Shown here: positions 1-9,483 of the stretch, piece after piece
Layout of the letters: each line of letters starts with the position of its first letter
Numbering within the stretch: the stretch's first letter is position 1
Assembly: GCA_020831865.1 (NCBI GenBank)
Contig: JAFIFT010000010.1
Coordinates: 20,943-84,942 of the forward strand
Direction of reading: 5' to 3'
Source of the DNA: Legionellaceae bacterium
Lineage (GTDB): Bacteria > Pseudomonadota > Gammaproteobacteria > Legionellales > Legionellaceae
Length of the DNA: 64,000 nt
Position numbers and translations under genes: made by a program
Notes under the pieces: model-generated
Seen by the model: the letters and a program-made list of their open reading frames with translations, nothing else
Database searches by the model: none
What the model was told of the DNA's origin: nothing

Positions 1-205
1 TTAGTAGTTATCATACTCTTTACTCACCCATTAATAAAAAAAGAGGTCGAATTGTATCTTGTAAGTTCACAAGGGTCAAGGGGAGGGCAGGGAAACCAGG
101 CCGAGAGCATCAAAGTATACATTGTAAACAGCCCCGCTACGTACCGTGGCTTGTCCCTGTATCTTTATTAGCCTGAAAACCCATCATTTAATGCGTGTTT
201 TACAG
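1..205. other. Left-edge stretch without a recognisable gene
   Basis: I see no open frame of useful length on either strand. The short minus-strand frame that ends at position 1 is closed by a stop within about 30 bases. The segment near 133-160 (cagccccgctacgtaccgtg and following) is GC-rich and partly self-complementary, like a decayed dispersed repeat, but only one copy is visible here. It precedes the IS remnant. Confidence 0.4.
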
Positions 206-427
206 TAGGGTGTGTTGACATTGAAAAAGTAATTCCAAAATAGGTAATGCAGACATGGATTGGTGCTTATATAAATATAGACATTTAGTTGAAAATTTAT
301 TCGCAAGAATAAAACATTTTCGCGGGCTTTCTACAAGATTTGATAAATTAAAGCGCAACTACGTGTCAGTAGTTGCTATGGCTTGTGCTCTTTTGTGGTT
401 GCCTATGTGAAATGTCAACACACCCTA
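206..427 (+). mobile_element. MITE-like deletion derivative of an IS5-family element
   Basis: The element is bounded by perfect 15-bp inverted repeats: gggtgtgttgacatt at 208-222 and its exact complement at 411-425. Each end is flanked by TA (206-207 and 426-427), which looks like a 2-bp target duplication. Among IS5-family subgroups a TA target fits the IS427 type. Only about 218 bp remain: both ends plus the last 54 codons of a DDE transposase. The internal part is lost, so it can move only if a full-length relative supplies transposase. The right end lies at the 3' end of dacB and contributes the last base of the dacB stop codon. Ends, TSD and the coding remnant are seen directly; the subgroup is inferred. 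Confidence 0.85.
249..410 (+). pseudogene. IS5-family transposase, C-terminal remnant
   Basis: The frame encodes the C-terminal end of an IS5-family DDE transposase. It contains RHLVENLFARIKHFRGL, then TRFDKL and a hydrophobic end (ACALLWLPM), which match the conserved region around the catalytic glutamate (E of VEN). It stops one base before the right inverted repeat. A TGA at 222-224 closes the frame upstream, and everything between the left repeat and this segment has been deleted. No start codon or catalytic aspartates remain, so it is non-functional. Confidence 0.85.
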
Positions 428-2215
428 GACGATGGGGCGCAGAATCCAGGTGCGCGTCGTTGTGCTCTCACCTGGCGTTTGCTGCCATAGCAGCGGAAAG
501 CCGGTTTTTGGGATTGGCGCTGTGGCGCTTTGCAGAATCACGGCAAAGGGATAGCGCTGATGCAAACGCTGTAGAGCGTCCAGTACCTGTTCCAGTGGTG
601 CTTGATGATCCTGAATGATCAGCTCGTGTGGGCGAAAGAGGATCGTGAGTTGTTGCTGTTGGGAAAATTTTTTCACCTGTGTTTCAAGACGACGCCAGCG
701 GGCTGTCTGTTGTCGTTGTTGTTCTGCCTGTGATTTTTGCCCCTGAAAGCGCAGGGGCGATTGCTGTAATACCTGTACCACAGGGGGAGCTTGTGTTGGC
801 GATTGTTGTAAAAAGTACTGGCAAATGGCATCAATGAGGTAGCGATAACGACGTGCCGGTTTGAAATGGGTGCCGGGTTGCTGGTTAATGTACATTGCAA
901 AAGCCAGGGTATGGCCGTTCTCGGTATCCATGTACCCGGAAAGACTGACCACGCCTCGCATGGTGCCAGTTTTTGCTCTTACCCTATCCATTTGCCGGGG
1001 CAGACGCAAGCGCTTTTGCAAGGTGCCATCCCGACCGGCAACCGGCAGGGCTGATACATATTCATAGGTGAGGGCAAAATGCTGGTGTAAAAAGCGCAGG
1101 AGCGTTACGGTTTGGGCTGGGCTGAGCCGATTGTGGCGCGAAAGGCCGGAGCCATCGGTAAGATGGGCGGAGGCTAAATCAAGCCCCACTTGCTGATGTA
1201 AAAACTGTTTAATCGCCGCTTGTGCTTCTGGCCAGTCCAGGGCTTTGTTGTGCATTTGCGCAGCGGTATGCAAGAACAAGGCGTCAGCATAAAGATTATC
1301 CGAGCTTTTCATGGTTTCAGCAATTAACTGTGAGAGTTTGGGGGAGTGACTGCTGCTAAGCAATAGGCTGGGCTGCTGGCTCTTTGCCAAACGAATACGC
1401 CCGTTGAGAGTGATATTCTGCTGTTTGAGCAACTGGCGAATACTCTTTTGTGCATGTTGGAGCGGGTTTTGCAATGCTAACTGTTGTACCACCGCCCACT
1501 GTCCTTGTGCAACACAACCTTTGACGGTCAGGGTATTGGTTGTATCCATTTTAAAGGCCAGTCTACAGTGCTGGCCTTTTTTGGCGGTAGTGACGTGATT
1601 GATGATCGATAGTCCATAAGGCGTATTATCTTCGATAATGGCCGCCTGTCCTGCCCGGCCAGCAGGGTTCACTGTAACCCGTACACGGTTTTGATCGAGC
1701 ATTAACGGCGCCAGTGGTGCTCCATAGCCGTAGTCTAAATCTTCCTCCATGCCACCGGGCGGGTGGGCGGTAAGTGTGGCAAGCTGGCTGTCGATGAGGA
1801 TATCCCCCTCAATAGTGGTTAACGCATGCCCGGCTATGCTCTGGAAAAGATGCCGGAGTTGTTGTTGGTCAAAAGACGGATCGCCGGGGAGGTGCAGAAT
1901 CAGATGCCCCTGCAATCGGTTATCTTTAATGAATAAGGCTTGCAGGCTTAATTGGTTGTGAAATTGATAATCGGGTCCCAGCCACAATAAGGCGGCGGCG
2001 TCTGAAAACAGTTTCATATTACTGGCAGGTACAAATAATTTTTCTGCATTACGCTGATAGAGAATGGTATGACTGTGTAAGTCAACGACCTGGATGCCCA
2101 GGTTAATTTTCGGGTCGACACGGTGTATTAACCTGTCCAGAGCAGAAATACTGGCATATGCTGACACAGGAAGCAGAAATACAGCGGCCAGGCACGACAA
2201 AATCCTTTTGTTCAT
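425..2215 (-). CDS. dacB: D-alanyl-D-alanine carboxypeptidase/endopeptidase, PBP4 type
   Basis: Periplasmic penicillin-binding protein of the DacB/PBP4 (peptidase S13) family, which trims or cleaves peptidoglycan cross-links. The three active-site motifs are present: S65-x-x-K68 (ASNMK), S305-D-N307 and K415-T-G417. The start is placed at the ATG at 2213-2215 because it begins a signal peptide (MNKRIL, hydrophobic core, SAYA cleavage site). A longer frame adds 12 residues upstream. At 596 residues it exceeds E. coli PBP4 (about 477). The extra roughly 110 residues after the transpeptidase fold are Gln-rich and I do not recognise them. The stop codon TAG is formed at the junction with the IS remnant (TA from the target, G from the IS end), so the original C-terminus may have been longer. 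Confidence 0.93.
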   Translation of the reverse strand: MNKRILSCLAAVFLLPVSAYASISALDRLIHRVDPKINLGIQVVDLHSHTILYQRNAEKLFVPASNMKLFSDAAALLWLGPDYQFHNQLSLQALFIKDNRLQGHLILHLPGDPSFDQQQLRHLFQSIAGHALTTIEGDILIDSQLATLTAHPPGGMEEDLDYGYGAPLAPLMLDQNRVRVTVNPAGRAGQAAIIEDNTPYGLSIINHVTTAKKGQHCRLAFKMDTTNTLTVKGCVAQGQWAVVQQLALQNPLQHAQKSIRQLLKQQNITLNGRIRLAKSQQPSLLLSSSHSPKLSQLIAETMKSSDNLYADALFLHTAAQMHNKALDWPEAQAAIKQFLHQQVGLDLASAHLTDGSGLSRHNRLSPAQTVTLLRFLHQHFALTYEYVSALPVAGRDGTLQKRLRLPRQMDRVRAKTGTMRGVVSLSGYMDTENGHTLAFAMYINQQPGTHFKPARRYRYLIDAICQYFLQQSPTQAPPVVQVLQQSPLRFQGQKSQAEQQRQQTARWRRLETQVKKFSQQQQLTILFRPHELIIQDHQAPLEQVLDALQRLHQRYPFAVILQSATAPIPKTGFPLLWQQTPGESTTTRTWILRPIV

Positions 2216-2325
2216 GAAAAGCATCCGCAATAAAGAGAAAACAGCAATCAAGCTTTATCATAGCATTTTGGTTTGTAAAGAGAAGTGGCTGTCAGGAAAT
2301 AGTTGTCGGGAGAAAGGCGGGATAT

Positions 2326-2353
2326 GACTCACCCTCTGGCCAGAGGGTGAGTC
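2326..2353. terminator. Perfect 28-bp palindrome, probable bidirectional terminator
   Basis: gactcaccctctgg followed immediately by its exact complement, with no spacer. It lies 14 bp past the stop of the papain-like protease and about 110 bp before the dacB start. Neither strand has a clear T-run after it, so it may be a rho-assisted or stabilising hairpin, or a protein-binding site upstream of dacB. Confidence 0.5.
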
Positions 2354-2367
2354 TTGCGGGTGAACCC

Positions 2368-3423
2368 TTATTTTTTCAAACGAATGACTTGCACCTCATC
2401 TGTGAAAAACTTGAAGTGATCGTAGCTGACATAGTAGTTCCCTTGATCGCCGGCAAAAGCAGACCAGGAGTTTCGCAGGGTAAAGACACCGCGGTTTTCA
2501 TGGCCTGCATCATCCAGGACAATGGCGTTATCATCATAACCGGTTACGACCAGCTCATGACCGGCATAGATATCACCATTCACGGCATCGGAAATGATTT
2601 CCGGGGTAATCATCCAGGTATCATTGGCCGCCTTGTAGCTTCCCAGAGCGCCGGCATGGCCCACATTGACATCGAGCATCATACCAATCGTCAGGCGATG
2701 GCCTTTGGCCAACTGTTCTTTAGCCAGCCAAACCAGCATGTCGGGATTGATCTGTGAACTAAAGGCCTGTTCTACATTCAGCAAAGGCTTCCAGTCGACA
2801 AGACGGGACAGAGGAATGCTGTATTTTTTATAATCATCCTCGGACATGGGATGGCCTTCGTCATTTTCATCATGCAAGGGATAGCTTTGTACGCCTGCGC
2901 AACCCTGATACTTTTCATGGTTTTTACTGATAATACCGTAATCCATGAGCTGATCGAGTACTACCGGTCCCCAGGAGCCATTCCAGCCACTGTACTCGAT
3001 CTTGTCGTTAATCGCCAGCCAGCTGCCTAATTCGAGGCTGCATAATTGACTGATGTAATCACCGGCACCCAATACCGCATCAATAGCCGCTGTATTGGCA
3101 AAGGTGACACAGCTGCCATGCCGGCCCTGGTTCAGAACCGGGGTTCCCTGCATGCCCAGGCTCACTTTGGGTGGCAGTTCTGAGCTAAAGAGTGCCGGAC
3201 GGTAAGCGCTTTGCGGATAATTTTGTAATTGTTCGCTCAGATACTGTTTCGCTTGAGCGGATAATTTAATGCGTGGCAGATTAAACTGCATGGTTTCGGT
3301 GTTGGTTAGTCCCTGACCCTGGGGGGTGATATGGACACTGACTTCCCCGTCAATACTGAAGGGAGTGGCAAAGGCCAGTGAGGACGACAGTGACAATACC
3401 GCGATGGAAATACGTTTACTCAT
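2368..3423 (-). CDS. Secreted papain-like (C1 family) cysteine protease
   Basis: Predicted exported cysteine protease. It has a signal peptide (MSKRIS, hydrophobic stretch, AFAT), an N-terminal region to about residue 85, then the C1 catalytic fold. Gln99 and Cys105 lie in NQGRHGSCVTF, His289 in GHELVVTGYDD and Asn318 in LRNSW, which gives the oxyanion Gln and the Cys-His-Asn triad in the right order. The 351-residue length fits a pro-region plus a mature enzyme. It is transcribed alone: it has its own promoter-like elements, an AAAGGATG ribosome-binding site before the ATG, and a palindrome after the stop. Legionella and relatives encode similar secreted C1 proteases. The substrate is unknown, and host-directed or degradative roles are inference. 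Confidence 0.85.
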   Translation of the reverse strand: MSKRISIAVLSLSSSLAFATPFSIDGEVSVHITPQGQGLTNTETMQFNLPRIKLSAQAKQYLSEQLQNYPQSAYRPALFSSELPPKVSLGMQGTPVLNQGRHGSCVTFANTAAIDAVLGAGDYISQLCSLELGSWLAINDKIEYSGWNGSWGPVVLDQLMDYGIISKNHEKYQGCAGVQSYPLHDENDEGHPMSEDDYKKYSIPLSRLVDWKPLLNVEQAFSSQINPDMLVWLAKEQLAKGHRLTIGMMLDVNVGHAGALGSYKAANDTWMITPEIISDAVNGDIYAGHELVVTGYDDNAIVLDDAGHENRGVFTLRNSWSAFAGDQGNYYVSYDHFKFFTDEVQVIRLKK

Positions 3424-3454
3424 GCTAACATCCTTTTAAATGAACCAGTCTAAG

Positions 3455-3482
3455 ATACTAGCAAGCTGGAATTTTAATGCAA
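3455..3482 (-). promoter_or_regulatory. Sigma70-like promoter of the papain-like protease
   Basis: On the minus strand, TTGCAT (3477-3482), a 16-bp spacer, then TAGTAT (3455-3460), about 30 bp before the protease ATG. Good match to -35 and -10; not tested. Confidence 0.5.
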
Positions 3483-3563
3483 GAATTTTTTTTGGGAAAA
3501 AAGAGCGCCTTGCTGACAGCCGCCAAGACCTGACATCGTATTACCCGCAGGGGACTATGGTTT

Positions 3564-4991
3564 TTAGGTTTTACCAGGGGATAGGGGAGGGGAGGTCGAT
3601 GCTTGCTGTAAGAACTGGTAAATCGACTGAGCAGCCTGTTGTCCTTGCGCTACGGCATTGACTACCAGATTAGGACCCAGCACCATGTCACCGCCCGCAA
3701 AGATACGGGGATGGTCGGTTTGCAGTGGATAAGGCTGTTCGTTTACTCTCGTTAAGCCTTGCTCGCGCGTTTGTATGCCCAAGGGCTGCAGCCAGGGATG
3801 GGAGGGGGCTGTAAAACCGTAGGCTACAATCACGGCATCAGCGGCCATTTTTTTGGTTTTTCCCGTGAAACACAAGTCCCCTTTGCGGTCAATGCAGGTG
3901 GTTTCAACCTGCACCGCCTGCACTTTTTTTTCACCTTGAAACGCGGTGACCTGCTGTAACCAATGAAAATGTGCCCCTTCTTCTCTGGCCAGTTGAAAAT
4001 CTTTTTCACTGGTTTGCAAATCTTCTTCCCGGCGCCGATACAGACAATGTACGGCTTTGGCGCCGAGGCGGATTGCCGTTCGGGCGCAGTCCATTGCCGT
4101 ATCACCAGCGCCCAGAATCAATATGGTTTTACCTTGGAAATCGAATGCCTGCTGATGGGGGTATCCCAGCAGGATCTTAATCTGCTGAATTAAAAAGGGC
4201 AGTGCGGCATAGACTCCAGCTAATTCTTTACCGGGGACATCTGCCAGGATGCCGGCATCGGCACCCATGGCAAGAAAGAGCGCGTCATGGCTCTTTAAGA
4301 GGTCTGCGGCACTGTGGTCACGCCCTATTTCAATACCAGTATGGAATTCGATGCCCATCCCTTGCAGAATTTGATGCCGGCGCTGAACCAGATGCTTTTC
4401 CAGTTTGAACTGGGGGATGCCAAAAGTCAGCAGCCCGCCAATTTCAGGATGTCGGTCATAAACCTGGGCTTTGATGCCTAGACGGGCCAGTCGGTCGGCA
4501 CAGGCTAATCCCGCAGGGCCTGCCCCCACTATGGCAACGGAATAGGGCAGAGGACGCACCGCTGACAGATCAGGCCGCCATCCCTGGCGCAGCGCTTTAT
4601 CGGTCAGGTAATATTCAATAGCACCGATAGTGACCGCACCGGGGGCATTCGCCAGGGTACAGGCCCCTTCGCAGAGAGCGGCCTGGGGACAAACCTGGCC
4701 ACACATTTCAGGTAAGCTATTGGTTTGATGAGCCAGCTCGGCCGCTTCCATAATTTTGCCTTCCGCCACTAAATGCAGCCATTGCGGGATGTAGTTATGC
4801 ACCGGACAGCGCCATTGGCAGTACGGGTTGCCGCAATCAATACAGCGCTCACTTTGTATCTTGGCATCTTTGATGGCAAATCCACTATAGATGGCGGCGA
4901 AATGGCGGATACGCTCATCCGCGCTTTGTTTGGGTGGCAGCTTGCGCGCCTGGTCGATAAATTGGAAAAGGGGGATACGGGTTTCTTTCAT
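3564..4991 (-). CDS. gltD: Glutamate synthase (NADPH), small subunit
   Basis: Beta subunit of glutamate synthase. It oxidises NADPH with FAD and passes electrons through Fe-S clusters to GltB for glutamate formation from glutamine and 2-oxoglutarate. The N-terminal cysteine motifs CIDCGNPYCQWRC and CGQVCPQAALCEGAC bind 4Fe-4S clusters. GAGPAGLACADRL (about residue 155) is the FAD-binding Rossmann motif, and GAGDTAMDC the NADPH-binding one. The 475 residues match the family. Its ATG overlaps the gltB stop by 4 bp (ATGA), with GGGGAG six bases upstream inside gltB, so the two are translationally coupled. Confidence 0.96.
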   Translation of the reverse strand: MKETRIPLFQFIDQARKLPPKQSADERIRHFAAIYSGFAIKDAKIQSERCIDCGNPYCQWRCPVHNYIPQWLHLVAEGKIMEAAELAHQTNSLPEMCGQVCPQAALCEGACTLANAPGAVTIGAIEYYLTDKALRQGWRPDLSAVRPLPYSVAIVGAGPAGLACADRLARLGIKAQVYDRHPEIGGLLTFGIPQFKLEKHLVQRRHQILQGMGIEFHTGIEIGRDHSAADLLKSHDALFLAMGADAGILADVPGKELAGVYAALPFLIQQIKILLGYPHQQAFDFQGKTILILGAGDTAMDCARTAIRLGAKAVHCLYRRREEDLQTSEKDFQLAREEGAHFHWLQQVTAFQGEKKVQAVQVETTCIDRKGDLCFTGKTKKMAADAVIVAYGFTAPSHPWLQPLGIQTREQGLTRVNEQPYPLQTDHPRIFAGGDMVLGPNLVVNAVAQGQQAAQSIYQFLQQASTSPPLSPGKT

Positions 4992-7900
4992 GGCGGGCTC
5001 CCCTTGGACGACTGAGATTTGGCCGCTTGATCTTTGGGTGCAATGACATAAAATGCATCACCGCCCTGGTCAAGATGTGTCAGGGCGGCAGCACCAAGCG
5101 AACTGTGCGTATGATGCTGAAATTGTTGTAACAGAGCATACAGCGTTTGATGGTCATCGCGGTTTGACCACTGGTTTAATGCGTGGTATTCGACCGTTTC
5201 TGTATTGATGTGCTGTGCCAAATAGCCGCTGCGATCCCATACAAAGGCCAGACCACCGGTCATACCGGCGGCAAAATTGGGAGCGGGGGTATCCAGAATG
5301 ACAACGACTCCGGCCGTCATATATTCACAGGCGTGGAATCCGGCGCCCGCCACTACGGCCTGGGCGCCAGAGTTCCGCACGGCAAAACGTTCGCCCACCA
5401 CACCATCCATATAGCATTCCCCCCCTGTGGCACCATACAGGCAGGTATTACCCGCAATACAATAATCCCGGCTGGCAAGCGGGCTTTCCGCTGGGCGCAT
5501 GAGCACCAGCAAGCCACCATTCATCCCCTTTCCGACATAATCATTCGCAGCACCGGTCAAGCGCAACTCCATGCCCTCAACCAGCCATGCCGCGAAGCTT
5601 TGTCCGGCATTGCCTTGAAAGTGAAGGCTTATCTGTGCTGCGGGCCTGTCTTTGCCTTGGCCGTGTTGGATAAACGCACCGGCGATATTGGCTCCGATAC
5701 TGCGACAGTGATTATAGATAGCATAGCTCCGCTCAAATGACTGCCCTTTGGGCAGCGCTGTTGCCACATCGGCCCATATCTGTTGCGCCAGCTCAGCTTG
5801 ATCAAAAGAGGGATTGCGTGGCTGTTGGTAAAGCCTTGCCCGTTGTTGTGCGCAGTGTTGCGAGGGGTGGACTGGCGGCAAGGGAAGGGGAGCATCGGGG
5901 AGGCAGCGCAGGAGATCGTGACGTCCGATAATATCGGTGAGCCGGGTATAACCAAGTTGAGCTAAAGCCTCACGTACGTCTTCGGCGACCCATTGGAAAT
6001 ACTGTTTGACCCGTTCGCTGTCACCCTGATAATACTCGCGTCTCAGGGTTTCATCCTGGGTCGCGACACCGGTAGCGCAATTATTCAGATGGCAAATGCG
6101 CAGATATTTACAGCCCAGAGCTACCATTGGCGCGGTGCCAAAACCAAAGGTTTCAGCGCCAAGCAAGGCGGCCTTGATTACATCGAGCCCTGTTTTCAGG
6201 CCGCCGTCGATTTGCAGGCACACCCGATGGCGCAGTTGATTTTCCAGGAGCACCGACTGGGTTTCGAGCAGCCCCATTTCCCAAGGGCAGCCCGTATAGC
6301 GAATGGAAGTGAGTGGTGATGCGCCCGTACCGCCATCATAGCCTGACAGGGTAATGCAGTCGGCATAGGCTTTTACCACCCCCGCCGCAATAGTGCCAAC
6401 ACCGGGGGCGCAAACCAGTTTGACTGAAATATAGGCCTGCGGATTTAATTGTTTCAGATCAAAAATTAATTGGGCCAGATCTTCAATCGAATAAATATCA
6501 TGGTGGGGTGGGGGAGATATCAGAGTGACACCGGGCGAGCAATAACGCAGCCTGGCAATCAATGGATTGACTTTCACGCCAGGAAGTTGTCCGCCTTCGC
6601 CGGGTTTGGCTCCCTGGGCTATTTTAATTTGGATAACTTCGGCCTGCATTAAATAGGCTGCGGTTACACCGAAGCGACCGGAGGCAATTTGTTTGATTTT
6701 GGAGCGCTTATCCGTGCCATGACGATAGTCGGCCTCCCCGCCTTCCCCCGAATTAGAACGCCCGCCCAGGGCATTCATCGCCTGAGCGAGGGATTCGTGG
6801 GCTTCCGGAGACAAGGCGCCCAGTGACATAGCTGCGGTTTCGAAACGGCTGGTAATCTGTTCCACCGCTTCAACCTGTGCCAGCGCAATGGGCGCACGCT
6901 CACTGGCCAGTGCAAAAAAATCCCGTAGCATAACGGGTTTACGCTGTTGGACTAGCTTGGTAAAGCTTTGATATTCTTGATGGTCTTGTGTTTTTACGGC
7001 ATGAATCAGCTGCGTGACGGCAGCTGGATGGTAATCATGATATTCACTATTTTCTACATATTTGTATAAACCGCCGTGGCGGGTTGGTATGCTGATGTCC
7101 AGCGCCTGTTCCCAGAAGCGCTCCTGATGGCTTTGCAGGCTGTGCCAGTCATAGCGTTCCAGGGCATAGGCGCTACGACTGAAACAACGCTCAATAATAT
7201 CCCGATGCAGACCCAGAACCTGGAATAACTGGCTGCCTTGGTAACTGTTGAGGGTGCACACGCCCATTTTGGAACATATTTTGAGTAGTCCCTTGGTTAA
7301 GGCCTGGCGATAATTGGCCATTTTGCTGAGGGGGGCATCGGTAAAACCTGCAATGACCTGGTAGGCGAGCCAGGGGAAAACCGCATTAGCGCCACTGGCG
7401 ATGAGCATTGCCAAATGGTGCGCATCCCGTACCCAACCGGATGCTACGATTAAGGAAACCTCTGAGCGATGGTGACTGCGAGTCAGGCTGTGGTGTAAAG
7501 CGCCGACGGCCAGTGCCGGGTGAATGGAGCGCTGCAGTGACGCCCCTGGTTCGTCATCGAGAATAATCAGGCAGTGATGGGGTGCGCCAAGACATTGTTC
7601 TGCCTGTTGGGTCAGTTGATCCAGGGCTAAAGAGAGCGATAGTGGCGCGTCATAATGCAGGGAAAGTCGGCAGGCCCGGTAGTTTTCGTTGTGTAAATGC
7701 GATAAAAACAGAAATTGGCTCTGGCTTAACAGCGGGCTGGGCAAAATAATCTGTTGGCTGTCCTTGCGCTGGTATGGCAGTGTGAACTGCCGTGAGCCCA
7801 GGCTTAGTTCGCTCGACATGACCGAGCGTTCCCGTAAGGAGTCCAGCGGTGGATTGGTAACTTGTGCAAACTGCTGGCGCATAAAATCAAATAGCTGTCG

Positions 7901-9361
7901 GGGCTGGTAGGATAAAGCGGCCAGAGGGGTATCATCTCCCATGGAGGAGGTGGGCTCTATGCCATGGTACGCCATATAACGGAGCGATTGTTCTATTTCC
8001 TCATAGGATAAATCAAAAGCTTTTTGGCACAGACTATCCAGTGGCGGCGTTTCTGATGCGGGGGCATCATCATGCTCATGGAGCGGAAAGTGTCCTTGGG
8101 AGACCTCGCTGGAGTAAGGATAACGCTGATAGAATGTCGGGGGGGCGCCATCATGGCACTGTCGTTCACCGCGCAGGGTATCAATCAAGAGTAGCTCACC
8201 GGGCTGCAAGCGGCTTTGCTGCTTAAGTTGCGCCACTTCCCCATCGACAAGCCCGACTTCCGAGCCAATAAAAATCAGACCATCGGCATATTCTTGCCAT
8301 CGCGCCGGCCGAAAACCGTTGCGATCAAGAATACAACCGGCATAGTGTCCGTCATAAAACACAATGGCGGCAGGTCCTTCCCAGGACGGCAGCAGTGGGG
8401 CATGGAAGCGAAAATAATCACGTTCTGCGTCCGTGATATGCACATGATGTTCCCAGGCCGGTGGTATACAAATTCGGAGCGCTTCGGCACTTGACAGGCC
8501 GCAGTGGCGGAGGCATTGAATAAACTGGTCGAGACTTTGTGAGTCGGAGCCAGATTCTGAAATCAGGTTATCCATGTTTTTCAGTGCCGGAAAATGCTGC
8601 TGGCTCAAGTGGTGTGAGATTTGGCGCAGATAAAAGCGATTGCCCTGTACGGTATTAATTTCACCATTGTGGGCCAGGGTGGAAAACGGCTGGGCCAGTT
8701 GCCAGTTGCTCAAGGTATTGGTGGAAAAGCGCTGATGAAAGAGGGCAATTTGCGCTTTCATGGAAGATTGCTGTAAATCAGGGTAGAAGCCTGCCAAATT
8801 TGCCGGCAGGACTAAGGCTTTATAGACCACACTGTGGCTTGACAGCGAACAAAAACTAAAGCCGCCATGGTGGCGCAGGTGCCATTCGCACCGCTTTTGC
8901 ACGATATAGAGTTTTTTTTCAAAACGGGAGGGGGGCATATTGGCTGGTCTGCCAATGAAACATTGTACTATCTCAGGTAAAGAGGCTTGCAGGTTTTTGC
9001 TCAGTACGGCGGTCTCTACAGGAACCGCACGCCAGCCGGCAACCGACAGCCCCTCTTGGGCCAGGGTATTTTCGATGCATTGGCGTTCGGCCTGCTGATG
9101 TTGCGGCTCTAAAAAACACATTCCCAGTGCAAAATGGGGCGGCAGCGCGATATGCTCTGCCGCAGCCAGTTTACGAAAAAAGCCTTGGTCGAGTTGCAGC
9201 ATGATGCCGCAGCCATCACCTGCCAAACCGTCTTCACCTACTGCGCCACGATGGGTCAGGCGGGAAAGTCCGGTGAGAGCCTGGCTAATCAGGCGGTGAC
9301 TGGCTGCTGAGTGAGTATTGACCAAAAGACCAAATCCGCAGCTATCCTGTTCTTGATTCAT
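4988..9361 (-). CDS. gltB: Glutamate synthase (NADPH), large subunit
   Basis: Alpha subunit of glutamate synthase. The N-terminal class II glutamine amidotransferase domain has its nucleophile in DSCGFGLL (Cys8), so only a seven-residue propeptide would be removed, shorter than in E. coli. Then come the central domain, the FMN/2-oxoglutarate synthase domain (SGYDGGTGASPL; 3Fe-4S cysteines around CHLNNCATG) and a C-terminal beta-helix GXGXG domain (GMNGGLLVL, GATGGECYMDG). The 1457-residue length is typical. It is the first gene of the gltBD operon, with the opposite gene order to E. coli only in orientation. Confidence 0.96.
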   Translation of the reverse strand: MNQEQDSCGFGLLVNTHSAASHRLISQALTGLSRLTHRGAVGEDGLAGDGCGIMLQLDQGFFRKLAAAEHIALPPHFALGMCFLEPQHQQAERQCIENTLAQEGLSVAGWRAVPVETAVLSKNLQASLPEIVQCFIGRPANMPPSRFEKKLYIVQKRCEWHLRHHGGFSFCSLSSHSVVYKALVLPANLAGFYPDLQQSSMKAQIALFHQRFSTNTLSNWQLAQPFSTLAHNGEINTVQGNRFYLRQISHHLSQQHFPALKNMDNLISESGSDSQSLDQFIQCLRHCGLSSAEALRICIPPAWEHHVHITDAERDYFRFHAPLLPSWEGPAAIVFYDGHYAGCILDRNGFRPARWQEYADGLIFIGSEVGLVDGEVAQLKQQSRLQPGELLLIDTLRGERQCHDGAPPTFYQRYPYSSEVSQGHFPLHEHDDAPASETPPLDSLCQKAFDLSYEEIEQSLRYMAYHGIEPTSSMGDDTPLAALSYQPRQLFDFMRQQFAQVTNPPLDSLRERSVMSSELSLGSRQFTLPYQRKDSQQIILPSPLLSQSQFLFLSHLHNENYRACRLSLHYDAPLSLSLALDQLTQQAEQCLGAPHHCLIILDDEPGASLQRSIHPALAVGALHHSLTRSHHRSEVSLIVASGWVRDAHHLAMLIASGANAVFPWLAYQVIAGFTDAPLSKMANYRQALTKGLLKICSKMGVCTLNSYQGSQLFQVLGLHRDIIERCFSRSAYALERYDWHSLQSHQERFWEQALDISIPTRHGGLYKYVENSEYHDYHPAAVTQLIHAVKTQDHQEYQSFTKLVQQRKPVMLRDFFALASERAPIALAQVEAVEQITSRFETAAMSLGALSPEAHESLAQAMNALGGRSNSGEGGEADYRHGTDKRSKIKQIASGRFGVTAAYLMQAEVIQIKIAQGAKPGEGGQLPGVKVNPLIARLRYCSPGVTLISPPPHHDIYSIEDLAQLIFDLKQLNPQAYISVKLVCAPGVGTIAAGVVKAYADCITLSGYDGGTGASPLTSIRYTGCPWEMGLLETQSVLLENQLRHRVCLQIDGGLKTGLDVIKAALLGAETFGFGTAPMVALGCKYLRICHLNNCATGVATQDETLRREYYQGDSERVKQYFQWVAEDVREALAQLGYTRLTDIIGRHDLLRCLPDAPLPLPPVHPSQHCAQQRARLYQQPRNPSFDQAELAQQIWADVATALPKGQSFERSYAIYNHCRSIGANIAGAFIQHGQGKDRPAAQISLHFQGNAGQSFAAWLVEGMELRLTGAANDYVGKGMNGGLLVLMRPAESPLASRDYCIAGNTCLYGATGGECYMDGVVGERFAVRNSGAQAVVAGAGFHACEYMTAGVVVILDTPAPNFAAGMTGGLAFVWDRSGYLAQHINTETVEYHALNQWSNRDDHQTLYALLQQFQHHTHSSLGAAALTHLDQGGDAFYVIAPKDQAAKSQSSKGSPP

Positions 9362-9393
9362 CGATAATGAATATCCCTAACTTTGATGACTTA

Positions 9394-9399
9394 AGTATA
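9394..9399 (-). promoter_or_regulatory. Extended -10 element upstream of gltB
   Basis: Minus-strand TGCTATACT, an extended -10 (TGn plus TATACT), lies about 35 bp before the gltB ATG. No good -35 is visible at 17 bp, which is usual for extended -10 promoters. Confidence 0.4.
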
Positions 9400-9483
9400 G
9401 CAGGATACTCTTTTCTGTGATGAATCTCCCAATGCAGCAGAGGACTTTCGGGCGGGCACTGCCTGGTGCGGGGAGGGGGTTGA

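Noticed and set aside
2347..2757. 136-codon plus-strand frame
   Set aside because: Antisense shadow of the papain-like protease, which has all catalytic residues on the other strand.
5183..5740. 185-codon plus-strand frame
   Set aside because: It lies entirely antisense inside the well-supported gltB gene and has no family resemblance.
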